Below, piece by piece: positions 1 through 6,744 of a stretch of DNA of 25,412 bases. The notes under the pieces were generated by a model that was given only the letters and a program-made list of their open reading frames with translations, did no database searches and was not told the DNA's origin. This stretch comes from JAAYJK01 sp964531295 (GTDB taxonomy: Bacteria; Bacillota; Syntrophomonadia; Syntrophomonadales; Syntrophomonadaceae). The stretch lies in assembly GCA_964531295.1 (NCBI GenBank), contig CAZHHJ010000019.1:1-25412 (forward strand), in the 5' to 3' direction. The translations under genes and the position numbers were made by a program. Each line of letters opens with the position of its first letter. Within the stretch, counting starts at the first letter, position 1.

Positions 1-52
1 TCAGGGGGTTTTTTAGTTTTCAAAGTTCATTTCACGCATTACAGGAATGCTT

Positions 53-208
53 TTAAAAATCGTCGAATTGTTTTAACTGCAATTTCTTTAATGTTTCATT
101 AATCTCGGAATCAATATTTTCGGTAGTTTTATGAACATCTTTTATGATTCCTCGGCGACCATCTTTAAGGCCATTTTTTACACCTTCCGTCTTGCCCTGA
201 ACATCTGT
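53..208 (-). other. In-frame extension beyond the TetR stop codon
   Basis: Directly after the TGA of the TetR gene the same frame stays open for 51 codons to a TAA at 53-55. The predicted peptide begins TDVQGKTEGVKNGLKDGRRG, with glycine at every fourth residue for four repeats, then a charged helix ending KKLQLKQFDDF. That composition looks like protein rather than random sequence. It may be the original C-terminus cut by a nonsense mutation, or a readthrough extension. It has no start codon or ribosome site of its own. Confidence 0.45.
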
Positions 209-775
209 TCAACTCTTAATCCCGTTATTAATAAATGTAAGCAACTCTTCAAACAATTTGTAATCCCTGTCTTCTTTTCCCCTAACCTGCAACAAATAAG
301 CTGTTTCTCTGCCAACAGAAAAAATAATTGCACCGAAAAGCTCTGTGTCGATATCCCTGATCTCCCCTTGCTGTTTTGCTTCATCGAGCATTTTCTCAAA
401 TCTCTCCGGTACACCAGTGGAATCATTTTTTATCCACTCCAATTCGTTTTCCGGTGGTCTCCCTTTTTCCTGGACTAATACCTTGGCTAAATCCGGGTTG
501 TCCTTCATTTCTTTAAAGTGGTATTCCAATAGCTTTTTCATCTTGTCTAATGGAGGTGTTTTCTCCCTTTCGAGTTTTTCGCAGAATTTAGCTATTTTTT
601 CATGTTGGGTTTCAAAAATATAGTCTAGAATCCCTTCTTTGCTTTTATAATATATATATACAGTCCCGACCGCGATTTTAGCATCGTCCGCTATCTCTTG
701 GACCTTTGTTTTGTGAAAGCCCTCTTTGGCAATGATTTTTGTCGCCGATAAACGGATAAGATCTTTTTTATCCAT
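209..775 (-). CDS. TetR-family regulator, FadR-like
   Basis: 188-residue TetR/AcrR-type repressor. The N-terminal helix-turn-helix is clear (about residues 5-50: SATKIIAKEGFHKTKVQEIA followed by VGTVYIYYKSKEGIL), then a helical ligand domain. I chose the ATG at 775 because AGGAG lies 8-10 bases upstream; an in-frame ATG at 847 has no such site. A sequence matching the Bacillus FadR operator (TGAATGA-N4-TCATTC) lies about 150 bp upstream, and a second copy precedes the next minus-strand gene, so a role as an acyl-CoA-responsive repressor of fatty-acid genes that also controls itself is likely by inference. Oddity: the TGA stop is followed in the same frame by 51 open codons ending in TAA at 53-55, described separately. 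Family confident, FadR function moderate. Confidence 0.85.
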   Translation of the reverse strand: MDKKDLIRLSATKIIAKEGFHKTKVQEIADDAKIAVGTVYIYYKSKEGILDYIFETQHEKIAKFCEKLEREKTPPLDKMKKLLEYHFKEMKDNPDLAKVLVQEKGRPPENELEWIKNDSTGVPERFEKMLDEAKQQGEIRDIDTELFGAIIFSVGRETAYLLQVRGKEDRDYKLFEELLTFINNGIKS

Positions 776-923
776 CTTGCTTTTTCTCCTAACATGGTTT
801 TCTGAAATTACTTGAGTGACAATAGAAATCCCGTCATCTTCAGACATTACTAATCTTTAACAAGGTAAATTCAGATCCTCATGGGCCATCCCCTTCTAAG
901 GCTAATCCCCACTCATCTCTTTT

Positions 924-941
924 TGAATGAGTCTTCATTCG
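924..941. promoter_or_regulatory. FadR-type operator upstream of the TetR gene
   Basis: TGAATGAGTCTTCATTCG is an inverted repeat (GAATGA / TCATTC) with the spacing of the Bacillus FadR box, TGAATGA-N4-TCATTCA, known from established work on B. subtilis fatty-acid degradation. It lies in the upstream region of the TetR regulator, consistent with autoregulation. Confidence 0.7.
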
Positions 942-1372
942 CATGAAATCAAAAAAGATAAAAGTGTCGGCCAATAACCAAGCCTTGTTTGTACAAAGCT
1001 TTACTTCTAATAGGTTTCGCTTAGTTATAGCGGATAAGAGCTAACCTTCCAGGGAGTCTTGCATGTTTTTTACATGACAGTTATGAAAGAATGAAAACGT
1101 TGTTAAGAAGAGTTACTGGGGGAGTAATTGTTACGTTGGAGAGAAGGGCAATTTTTGTATTTATCAGATGTACCAATATTTGTATTGTATCTACAATATA
1201 TACACAAACTTCTTTAATGTACAAGCATGAATTTTATCTTTTATTTCCCCTGTGTTCTGAAAATACGCGGCAAATTATTTTAATTTGCGTGGGTACGCCA
1301 ACTATTACCTCTACAACCATCGCCGGTACAAGGCGAAAACCCAAAACTCGCGAACTGGAATGACTTGTTTTT
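942..1372. other. Intergenic region without a supported gene
   Basis: Open frames here are short, lack a ribosome site and have no recognisable content. The one structure seen is a perfect hairpin at 1270-1288 (GCAAATTA, loop TTT, TAATTTGC), about 85 bases past the stop of the NYN gene. It could act as a 3' stem for that transcript, but it is AT-rich and has no following T-run on the minus strand. Confidence 0.4.
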
Positions 1373-2173
1373 TCACTCGGATTTTCCATTCAAAGTAATT
1401 TGTAAGGTTGCTTCAGAAATTATTTTTTCAACGGCCTCGGGTACAATTACCTTTTCATAGTTGTCCCCGGTGAGCGCAGTAGTTAAATAACCGTTATTTA
1501 AGCACAATTCTAATAGTTTAATTGCATCTTTCCTGGTGATTTTTAGAACCTTCATAGCTTCCGAAATAAAGAATTCCTTTCCGAGATACATTTGGGGCTT
1601 TCCTGAATTTCGCAAATAAAAACTATTCACGAGAGAAACTCCTTGAATAACAAATGATTCTATATCTGTTACGCTAGTTTTTATCGGATCCAAACCTAAT
1701 AGCCATTCAACAGAGATCGCTTCATCTGCATAATCCAATAATGGACTATCTTCCGCAATAAACGATTCTAAATAGAACAAATGAACACTTTTTCCATAAT
1801 ATTTCACTCTATTAATTAAAGGAATCATATTTTTATCTGTTGATGCTATTGCATAACATTCTATTTCCGGGAATTTCATGAGCGTTTCTAGCGCATCGAG
1901 GCTCAATTCAATGTCAACTGCATTTCTATTAAGATATCTGCTGCCCAAAACATGTTTTGTGGTTACCCTTTTGCTTTGAATCTCAGTTTGTATTCTAGGG
2001 TCCCTCCCAAAATCAGCATAGGCGTAAAATAATCTGACTTTATAATCTTTGTAGGTATCCCATATTCTATCTATAATGTTCATGATCATTTCTTCTGGCT
2101 TTGCTCCATAAGAATCGAAAAGTCCCCAGTAAACATTGTTTAGATCCAAAAAGGCAGCAACTTCTCTTGCCAT
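1373..2173 (-). CDS. NYN-domain (PIN-like) ribonuclease family protein
   Basis: 266 residues. The N-terminal 150 or so residues match the NYN/DUF88 (LabA-like) fold: an opening strand with FLDLNNV (Asp10), a central NRNAVDIELSLDAL segment supplying acidic residues, and AIASTDKNMIPLI in place of the usual SGDSDFxPL motif. The family binds metal and cleaves RNA in the members studied; the exact target here is unknown. The C-terminal 110 residues (after about 160) are helical and look like a winged-helix-type nucleic-acid-binding region, by inference only. The ATG at 2173 was chosen for the GGGGGGG run 7-8 bases upstream; an earlier in-frame ATG at 2239 lacks one. A FadR-type operator lies 80 bp upstream, so expression may be tied to fatty-acid status. 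Confidence 0.75.
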   Translation of the reverse strand: MAREVAAFLDLNNVYWGLFDSYGAKPEEMIMNIIDRIWDTYKDYKVRLFYAYADFGRDPRIQTEIQSKRVTTKHVLGSRYLNRNAVDIELSLDALETLMKFPEIECYAIASTDKNMIPLINRVKYYGKSVHLFYLESFIAEDSPLLDYADEAISVEWLLGLDPIKTSVTDIESFVIQGVSLVNSFYLRNSGKPQMYLGKEFFISEAMKVLKITRKDAIKLLELCLNNGYLTTALTGDNYEKVIVPEAVEKIISEATLQITLNGKSE

Positions 2174-2243
2174 TTCTATTCCCCCCCTAGCCATTCCTAA
2201 GATTTGGCTTTTAAAGTAAGCTATACCTAATAATATCATACTT

Positions 2244-2249
2244 TTCCAA
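2244..2249 (-). promoter_or_regulatory. Possible -35 box of the NYN gene
   Basis: On the minus strand TTGGAA is followed after 18 bases by TATAGC. The match to sigma-70 consensus is partial. Its value is its place: the FadR-type box begins 3 bp upstream, so a bound regulator would overlap polymerase at this promoter. Confidence 0.3.
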
Positions 2250-2252
2250 TCC

Positions 2253-2270
2253 TGAATGACTATTCATTCG
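2253..2270. promoter_or_regulatory. FadR-type operator upstream of the NYN gene
   Basis: TGAATGACTATTCATTCG matches the Bacillus FadR consensus TGAATGA-MTAN-TCATTCA at all but the last base. The 18-bp near-palindrome is 80 bp upstream of the NYN start and is the better of the two copies in the window. Confidence 0.75.
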
Positions 2271-2310
2271 CTTTCCCAAAACACTTCCATTCTTTTCCTG
2301 GGGAACCAAG

Positions 2311-2329
2311 GGAGGGTTCTTCCTGTCAA
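2311..2329 (+). repeat. Partial copy of the GGGACGGTTCTTCCTGTCAA repeat
   Basis: GGAGGGTTCTTCCTGTCAA matches the 3' part of the 29-bp element seen complete at 6706 and 23545, with one base lost. It lies just before the carbonic anhydrase relic. Confidence 0.5.
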
Positions 2330-2333
2330 ATTC

Positions 2334-2475
2334 ATGTTTGAAGGCAATCGTCCTGAAATAGACGATTCCGCCTTCATCTACCCCGACACTTTAATAATAG
2401 GCAAGGTTTTGGAGCTCAATATTTTATTGGCCCAGGTGTGGTTATCAGAGCAGATGCCGAGCCTGAGACCACCAC
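2334..2475 (+). pseudogene. Gamma-carbonic anhydrase-type hexapeptide protein, 5' fragment
   Basis: The ATG at 2334 opens a frame reading MFEGNRPEIDDSAFIYP and then DTLIIGKV, the usual start of gamma-carbonic anhydrase/YrdA-type left-handed beta-helix proteins. The rest of the motif continues in other frames: SSIFYWP in the second and GPGVVIRADAEPE in the third, where the family has SSIW-PGVVIRGDVxxI. At least two indels are therefore needed. The homology stops at 2475, where a small inverted-repeat element begins, and nothing downstream resumes it. A relic without expected function. Confidence 0.7.
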
Positions 2476-2561
2476 TGTCATCCTGAGCAGATGCGAAGTA
2501 TCTTCCCCCGCTGCAATCAAATATTCACCGGTCAGGATTCTTCACTGCGTTCAGAATGACA
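2476..2561. repeat. Small inverted-repeat element (MITE-like), 86 bp
   Basis: The left end TGTCATCCTGAGCAGATGCG and the right end, whose reverse complement starts TGTCATTCTGAACGCAGTG, are imperfect inverted repeats about 28 bases long. A similar TGTCATYCTGARCG-type repeat is widespread in bacterial genomes. No coding capacity. It interrupts the carbonic anhydrase relic. Confidence 0.65.
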
Positions 2562-2745
2562 CGCTGGGTTGGTATGATATAACTGCGTGTCCTTAGTTCA
2601 GAGGGCCTAAACTAGCTTGTTTAGAATGGCTTGTATATGCTTGCATCTTCTCGCAGAATTATACAAATAATGTTCTTATTGCTCGAAAATAAAGATTTAT
2701 TATAGCTGATCAGAAAGAAATATATCGCTTTAGGCAGGGAAACAT

Positions 2746-2777
2746 AATCACAAGGTAGAATTCCTTATCTTGTGATT
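2746..2777 (+). promoter_or_regulatory. Leader hairpin before coaD
   Basis: AATCACAAG and CTTGTGATT form a 9-bp perfect stem that can extend by about three pairs, including G-U, around a short AATTC-containing loop. It ends 10 bases before the coaD ribosome site. It might affect coaD translation or be the stem of an old terminator; no T-run follows. Confidence 0.35.
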
Positions 2778-2801
2778 GTGGGATTAAAGGGGGGTATAAA
2801 A

Positions 2802-3317
2802 TTGCGTGTAGCAGTTTACCCGGGAAGCTTCGATCCGATTACCAACGGACATGTAGATGTACTGGAAAGAAGCAGCAAAATATTTGACCGGATTATCATT
2901 GCAGTTGTACACAACATTAGTAAAAAAGCCATGTTCACATTAGATGAAAGAGTCGATATGATAAGGCAGAGTGCTGCTCATATCCCCAATATGGAGATCG
3001 ACTGTTTCAGCGGACTGCTGGCCAATTACCTGATAGAAAAGCAGGCTTGTGCCATAATTCGCGGTCTTAGAACCGTAACCGATTTTGAATATGAAATGCA
3101 TATGTCCATGATGAACAAAGAACTTCTTCCTGATATTGATACCATATTTATGACTTCTAATAAAAATTATATCTTTATCAGCTCCAGCACTGTAAAGGAA
3201 GCAGCTATGTTAGGAGGTAATGTGGAGGGTCTGGTTCCCAGGGCGGCAAATGATGCATTAAGGGAAAAATACCAGGCCAGTAGCTCACCGGGTATCTCGC
3301 GGGGACGGTTCTGTTGA
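2802..3317 (+). CDS. coaD: Phosphopantetheine adenylyltransferase (CoA biosynthesis)
   Basis: 171 residues. CoaD transfers AMP from ATP to 4'-phosphopantetheine, the step before last in coenzyme A synthesis, in the cytosol. The nucleotidyltransferase signature AVYPGSFDPITNGH is at the N-terminus (TxGH motif), and FISSSTVKEAAMLGGNVEGLVP is the C-terminal ISSSxVKE motif. The TTG at 2802 is preferred: AAAGGGGGG lies 6-7 bases upstream and the protein then begins LRVAVYPGSF, as expected. An upstream GTG at 2772 falls within the leader hairpin. The body matches the usual 160 residues; the last dozen residues (QASSSPGISRGRFC) are not typical and come from a repeat that also supplies the stop codon. 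Confidence 0.95.
   Translation: MRVAVYPGSFDPITNGHVDVLERSSKIFDRIIIAVVHNISKKAMFTLDERVDMIRQSAAHIPNMEIDCFSGLLANYLIEKQACAIIRGLRTVTDFEYEMHMSMMNKELLPDIDTIFMTSNKNYIFISSSTVKEAAMLGGNVEGLVPRAANDALREKYQASSSPGISRGRFC
3298..3317 (+). repeat. Partial repeat copy forming the coaD 3' end
   Basis: GCGGGGACGGTTCTGTTGA shares GGGGACGGTTCT with the 29-bp repeat at 6706. It encodes the final residues and TGA stop of coaD. Confidence 0.45.
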
Positions 3318-3350
3318 TATATTTTCAAGCGACGTTTGTTCTGATATTCT

Positions 3351-3387
3351 AGAGTCAGGTACTACCTTAATGCCTGGCTCTGTTCTA
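3351..3387 (+). terminator. Probable terminator of coaD
   Basis: AGAGTCAGG (3351-3359) pairs with CCTGGCTCT (3373-3381) with one G-U pair and a 13-base loop, followed by a short T-rich tail. It lies 34 bases after the coaD stop. Moderate strength. Confidence 0.5.
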
Positions 3388-3796
3388 TATTCATAATCAA
3401 TAGTCTCTTTCTTGAATCTGCTACCACAAACTTAATACCCAGGAATGCTAAATATGATTTTCTCACCTGATGCCCCGTTTCAAAAATATCGGATCTGCAA
3501 GGTAAGGGAAAAGCTAGAGCATTGATCGTTAATCTACTGGATAACCTTTATGCGGCAAAAGCCTGAACCTGCATCTCCACGAACACTCAACACCCCTTGC
3601 CAGTGAGAGGCAAGCATATCACCCTGCCTAATTCTCTTCCACAGGCAGCATACCTACTCCAAGCACTGCAAGATACCAAAACTCCAAAATCTGCCATTCA
3701 TAAGCCGATACTAATCCAGCCCATGATCATCCTTCAGGAATAAAAGCAGGCTCAATCAGCAAAGCTAAACACAAAATTGCTGAAAGGAAGATTATA
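3388..3796 (+). other. Intergenic region with possible coding relics
   Basis: No intact gene. Two stretches read like protein on the plus strand: KGKARALIVNLLDNLYAAKA ending in TGA near 3567, and a frame containing QAAYLLQALQDTKTPKSAI and then HKPILIQPMIILQE ending in TAA near 3742. I do not recognise either family. They lack start codons and are best read as decayed fragments next to the Ku/LigD remnant. Confidence 0.3.
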
Positions 3797-4572
3797 TTGA
3801 AAACCCTTTGGAAAGGCGCGGTCAGTTTTGGTCTGGTCAACATCCCGGTAAAAATGTATGTGGCCACGGAACGAAAAACATCAAATTCAATTACTTGCAT
3901 AAAGAATGTATGTCACCGGTAAAATATCAAAAATCCTGCCCTAACTGCAATCGTCAGATTACTGTAATATTGGGAAAAATGAATTCTCCGGTATCCCCTT
4001 TCAGCACAAATGCCCGTATTCCTGATTCAAACCATCCAGATTATTTAGTAATTGATTTAGATCCATCGCCAGCCAATACCTTTAAGCAGGTGGCAGATAT
4101 TGCGCTGCTGCTCAAGCATATTTTGGATGAATTAAAACTCAAGTCTTACCCTAAAACCTCAGGCTCAGAAGGAATACATATTTATATTCCCGTTCATAAT
4201 ATTTATAACTACAAGCAAATACGTGATTTTGCTAATGCAATCGCCTCAGTGATCGTTGAGATACGTTCTGATATAAGTACTATGGAGCGAACAGTAAATA
4301 AACGAGGCCCTAAGATATACATAGATTGCTTGCAGAATGCACGAGGGAGAACCCTTTGTTCAGTCTATAGCGTGCGCCCTAAAAAAGGGGCTCCAGTGTC
4401 TGCCCCATTGCTATGGGAAGAGGTATCTATGGTAAGCCCGGCTGATTTCACCATAAAAACCATGCTCCCCCGTTTAAGAAAATCAGGGGAGCTATTTTCT
4501 CCAGTACTGGAAGAACAGCAGATTCTGGAATATGCCTGGGGAAAACTGGGGCTTCCGCAACCAGTCCAATAA
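3797..4572 (+). pseudogene. Ku/LigD chimera, remnant of an end-joining locus
   Basis: Two non-homologous end-joining genes are fused and broken here. From TTG at 3797 (site GAAAGGAAG upstream) the frame reads MKTLWKGAVSFGLVNIPVKM, the N-terminus of bacterial Ku. At the A-run 3874-3878 one A appears lost; the next frame continues as Ku with NIKFNYLHKECMSPVKYQKS and CPNCNR. Around 3965-3985 it switches to the LigD polymerase (primase-like) domain: PDYLVIDLDPSPANTFKQV with the DxD metal-binding pair, SYPKTSGSEGIHIYIPV, and IYIDCLQNARGRTL with the third aspartate, to TAA at 4572. The rest of Ku, any ligase domain and about 100 residues of the polymerase domain are missing. From 3808 the chimera is one open frame, so a product is possible but unlikely to work. 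Confidence 0.8.
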
Positions 4573-4710
4573 TATCAGTAGCTGTTACCCAACTTCGAAC
4601 TCATTTTGATTAGGTACAATTGCTCAGCTTTTTTATTCCAATGCTTTTACATCATTTATCTTCCCCGGCTATATGTTCTATAAGTCCTGCCAAGCGCCAC
4701 TATTAAAACC

Positions 4711-5580
4711 TTACCAGCCCCGTTTTGCATATTGATCTTCCAATTTATCGATTTCTATTCCTACCATGGCTTCTCCCAGCCCTTCAGATACTTCCATAAT
4801 CACCATGGGGTCATTATAATGAGTGGTAGCTTTTACTATCGCCCTGGCTCTCTGGGCTGGATCTCCTGACTTAAATATACCTGACCCAACAAATATACCA
4901 TCGCAGCCCAACTGCATCATGAGAGCTGCATCTGCCGGGGTAGCTATGCCACCGGCAGCGAAATTTACCACCGGAAGTTTTTTATGTTCAGCAATATATT
5001 CCAGTAGATCAAAGGATGCACCAATTTCCTTGGCAAAAGCCATGCGCTCCTCCGCCGGCAGAAGCTGTACTTGACGCATTTCAGACATGATTGAACGTAT
5101 GTGTCTCACTGCTTCCACTACATTGCCGGTGCCAGCTTCGCCTTTAGTACGTATCATGGCTGCCCCTTCACCGATGCGCCGCAAAGCTTCCCCCAGGTTC
5201 CTGGCTCCACAGACAAAAGGAATATCAAAACTTTTTTTGTTAATATGAAACATCTCATCTGCCGGGGTGAGCACTTCACTCTCATCAATATAATCAATGC
5301 CAGTAGCCTGTACTATCTGAGCTTCCACAAAATGTCCAATTCTCACCTTGGCCATAACCGGAATACTAACTGCCTTTTTTATCTCCTTTATCATCTGGGG
5401 GTCTGACATACGAGCCACCCCACCCTGCTTTCTTATATCTGCCGGAACTCTTTCCAAAGCCATAACCGCAACGGCTCCCGCCTCTTCCGCAATAAGAGCC
5501 TGCTCAACATTGGTAACATCCATTATCACCCCGCCCTTTAGCATTTGGGCCAGGTTTTTATTAAGGGTATACTTGTCCAT
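4711..5580 (-). CDS. pdxS: Pyridoxal 5'-phosphate synthase lyase subunit
   Basis: 289 residues, standard for PdxS, the (beta/alpha)8 subunit that builds PLP from ribose 5-phosphate, glyceraldehyde 3-phosphate and ammonia supplied by the glutaminase PdxT. Visible features: Asp21 (GGVIMDVTN), Lys78 (VMAKVRIGHFVEAQ, the first Schiff-base lysine), Lys146 (MIRTKGEAGTGNVVEAVRH, the second), and the phosphate loop GGIATPADAALMMQLGCDG. ATG at 5580 with GGGAGG 9 bases upstream. No pdxT follows: downstream is only 138 bp and then the opposing Ku/LigD relic, so the partner must be elsewhere or absent. A wrecked MocR/PdxR-type regulator lies divergently upstream. Confidence 0.96.
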   Translation of the reverse strand: MDKYTLNKNLAQMLKGGVIMDVTNVEQALIAEEAGAVAVMALERVPADIRKQGGVARMSDPQMIKEIKKAVSIPVMAKVRIGHFVEAQIVQATGIDYIDESEVLTPADEMFHINKKSFDIPFVCGARNLGEALRRIGEGAAMIRTKGEAGTGNVVEAVRHIRSIMSEMRQVQLLPAEERMAFAKEIGASFDLLEYIAEHKKLPVVNFAAGGIATPADAALMMQLGCDGIFVGSGIFKSGDPAQRARAIVKATTHYNDPMVIMEVSEGLGEAMVGIEIDKLEDQYAKRGW

Positions 5581-5614
5581 GTCTTATATCCTCCCTTTGT
5601 TTTTCTATGGCAAT

Positions 5615-5643
5615 ATAGTAGAATTACAATTGTAACCCTACAA
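5615..5643 (-). promoter_or_regulatory. pdxS promoter with palindromic operator
   Basis: On the minus strand TTGTAG (5638-5643) and TACTAT (5615-5620) are 17 bp apart, a weak sigma-70 match. The spacer contains the perfect 12-bp palindrome TTACAATTGTAA (5624-5635). Its place between pdxS and a MocR/PdxR-type relic suggests it was the regulator's site; this is inference. Confidence 0.4.
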
Positions 5644-5719
5644 TTTGACAGAAATTTTGATCGATAAATATTAGTATCACATACAGCCTGGGGGCTGTCA
5701 ATAAGGTAAGGAGTTAACT

Positions 5720-6029
5720 CGGATTATACCTGTAGCATTAAATACTAATGGTATATGCCTGGAGGATTTCCAGACTGTTGTAGAACAATACCAAGCCCGG
5801 CTGATGTATATAATACCCAACTTTCAAACCCCCACCGGTATCTGTTACAGCCGGGAGAAGAAAGAAGCCCGGCTTAAGATTGGCCTTTTTGCTGGCCCCG
5901 GAGAATATCATCCCCGGCCTGCTGAAGGCCAAGTGTTCTTCAGATATATCTACTCCCGGACTGATACAAAGAGCCTTTGACCTTTATTTGAGAAAGGGAC
6001 TGTGGGGAAAACTGCATGCCTCGTACTAA
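5720..6029 (+). pseudogene. MocR/PdxR-type regulator (aminotransferase domain), degraded
   Basis: Two fragments of the aminotransferase-like domain of a MocR-family (GntR-type) protein. The first (from about 5723) reads IIPVALNTNGICLEDFQTVV and then MYIIPNFQTPTGICYSREKK, the XTPxxQxPTG region. The second, in another frame, reads LAFLLAPENIIPGLLKAKCS and then SDISTPGLIQRAFDLYLRKG, ending in TAA at 6029. The part between them in intact proteins, including the PLP-binding lysine (GTFSKSLSPSLR-like), is deleted, as are the DNA-binding N-terminus and the C-terminus. It lies divergent to pdxS, where PdxR regulators of PLP synthesis are often found. Family assignment good, PdxR identity by context only. 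Confidence 0.7.
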
Positions 6030-6031
6030 GA

Positions 6032-6625
6032 TTATGCTGATTCAGATTTGTTTTTCTGATAATTGTATGGTTTAGCTGTCTTTTCCAATCCCTGCATCCA
6101 CAATTCAACCAGTTGGGACCCGTTGATAAGCATTATATCCAGCCCTTCCGCATATTTGCGCGCATTAGGGGTAAAATCGCTGGTTGTGACAACATATCCT
6201 CCTTTAGCATTTTGTTTAGTAAGCTGAGAGTGTATTACCGCAATCGGTTCATAGGGAACAAAATGGTCTGGTGCATAACATTTTACCTGCCCCAGATACT
6301 TGCCAGCCGGGTGATCATGCTCAATATCAATCCCGTAATCTCCTGTGCCCCCGGTTACAAAAGCCTGTCCCCCATAATAATTAACCATTACCCGGGCTAC
6401 AAAATTTTCAAAATCCATAGGATTTTCTTTTTTCTGTTCTTTGCCTTCTTCCTGTTTGAAACGCTGGTATAGACCTAACGACATAGTATGGTACATATCC
6501 TGGCTGGTCTGCAGTATATCCAGCCTAATCTGTTTTAGCTGCCGGTATTCCTGCCGGTTCTTAATCAAAAAATATAGCACCACTACTATGCCAGCCAACA
6601 ATAAACCGGTTAAAGCAATGTTCAT
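6032..6625 (-). CDS. Membrane-anchored Mrr-type restriction endonuclease-like protein
   Basis: 197 residues. An N-terminal membrane segment (about residues 3-20, IALTGLLLAGIVVVLYFLI) is followed by a helical linker and an Mrr_cat-type nuclease domain from about 70 to 180: MDFENFVARVM, GGTGDYGIDIEH and LGQVKCYA, which give the D...QxK signature of the PD-(D/E)xK fold. Mrr proteins cut modified DNA in known cases; the target here is not known. The ATG at 6625 is preferred because AAGGGG lies 11 bases upstream; a GTG at 6637 overlaps that site. It stands alone, with no methylase or partner gene. It could equally act in DNA repair or RNA turnover at the membrane. Confidence 0.75.
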   Translation of the reverse strand: MNIALTGLLLAGIVVVLYFLIKNRQEYRQLKQIRLDILQTSQDMYHTMSLGLYQRFKQEEGKEQKKENPMDFENFVARVMVNYYGGQAFVTGGTGDYGIDIEHDHPAGKYLGQVKCYAPDHFVPYEPIAVIHSQLTKQNAKGGYVVTTSDFTPNARKYAEGLDIMLINGSQLVELWMQGLEKTAKPYNYQKNKSESA

Positions 6626-6705
6626 AATTTTTTTCACCCCTTATCGTAATCTCCTTGTTTTAATATCTGCAATTCGTGCCATATTAAACCGGAAGCAAAG
6701 AGAAG

Positions 6706-6734
6706 TTGACAGTGGGGACGGTTTTTCCTGTCAA
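6706..6734. repeat. 29-bp repeat with TTGACAG/CTGTCAA ends
   Basis: TTGACAGTGGGGACGG followed by TTTTTCCTGTCAA. The outer 7 bases are inverted repeats. The same layout occurs at 23545-23573, with partial copies at 2311 and 3298. The GGGGACGGTTCTTC-type core resembles REP-like repeats of other clostridia; any link to a REP-associated transposase is inference, and none is present in the window. Confidence 0.65.
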
Positions 6735-6744
6735 GCAATACATT

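Noticed and set aside
1091..1363. 90-codon plus-strand frame between the TetR and NYN genes
   Set aside because: No ribosome site, mixed cysteine- and threonine-rich composition without domain-like pattern.
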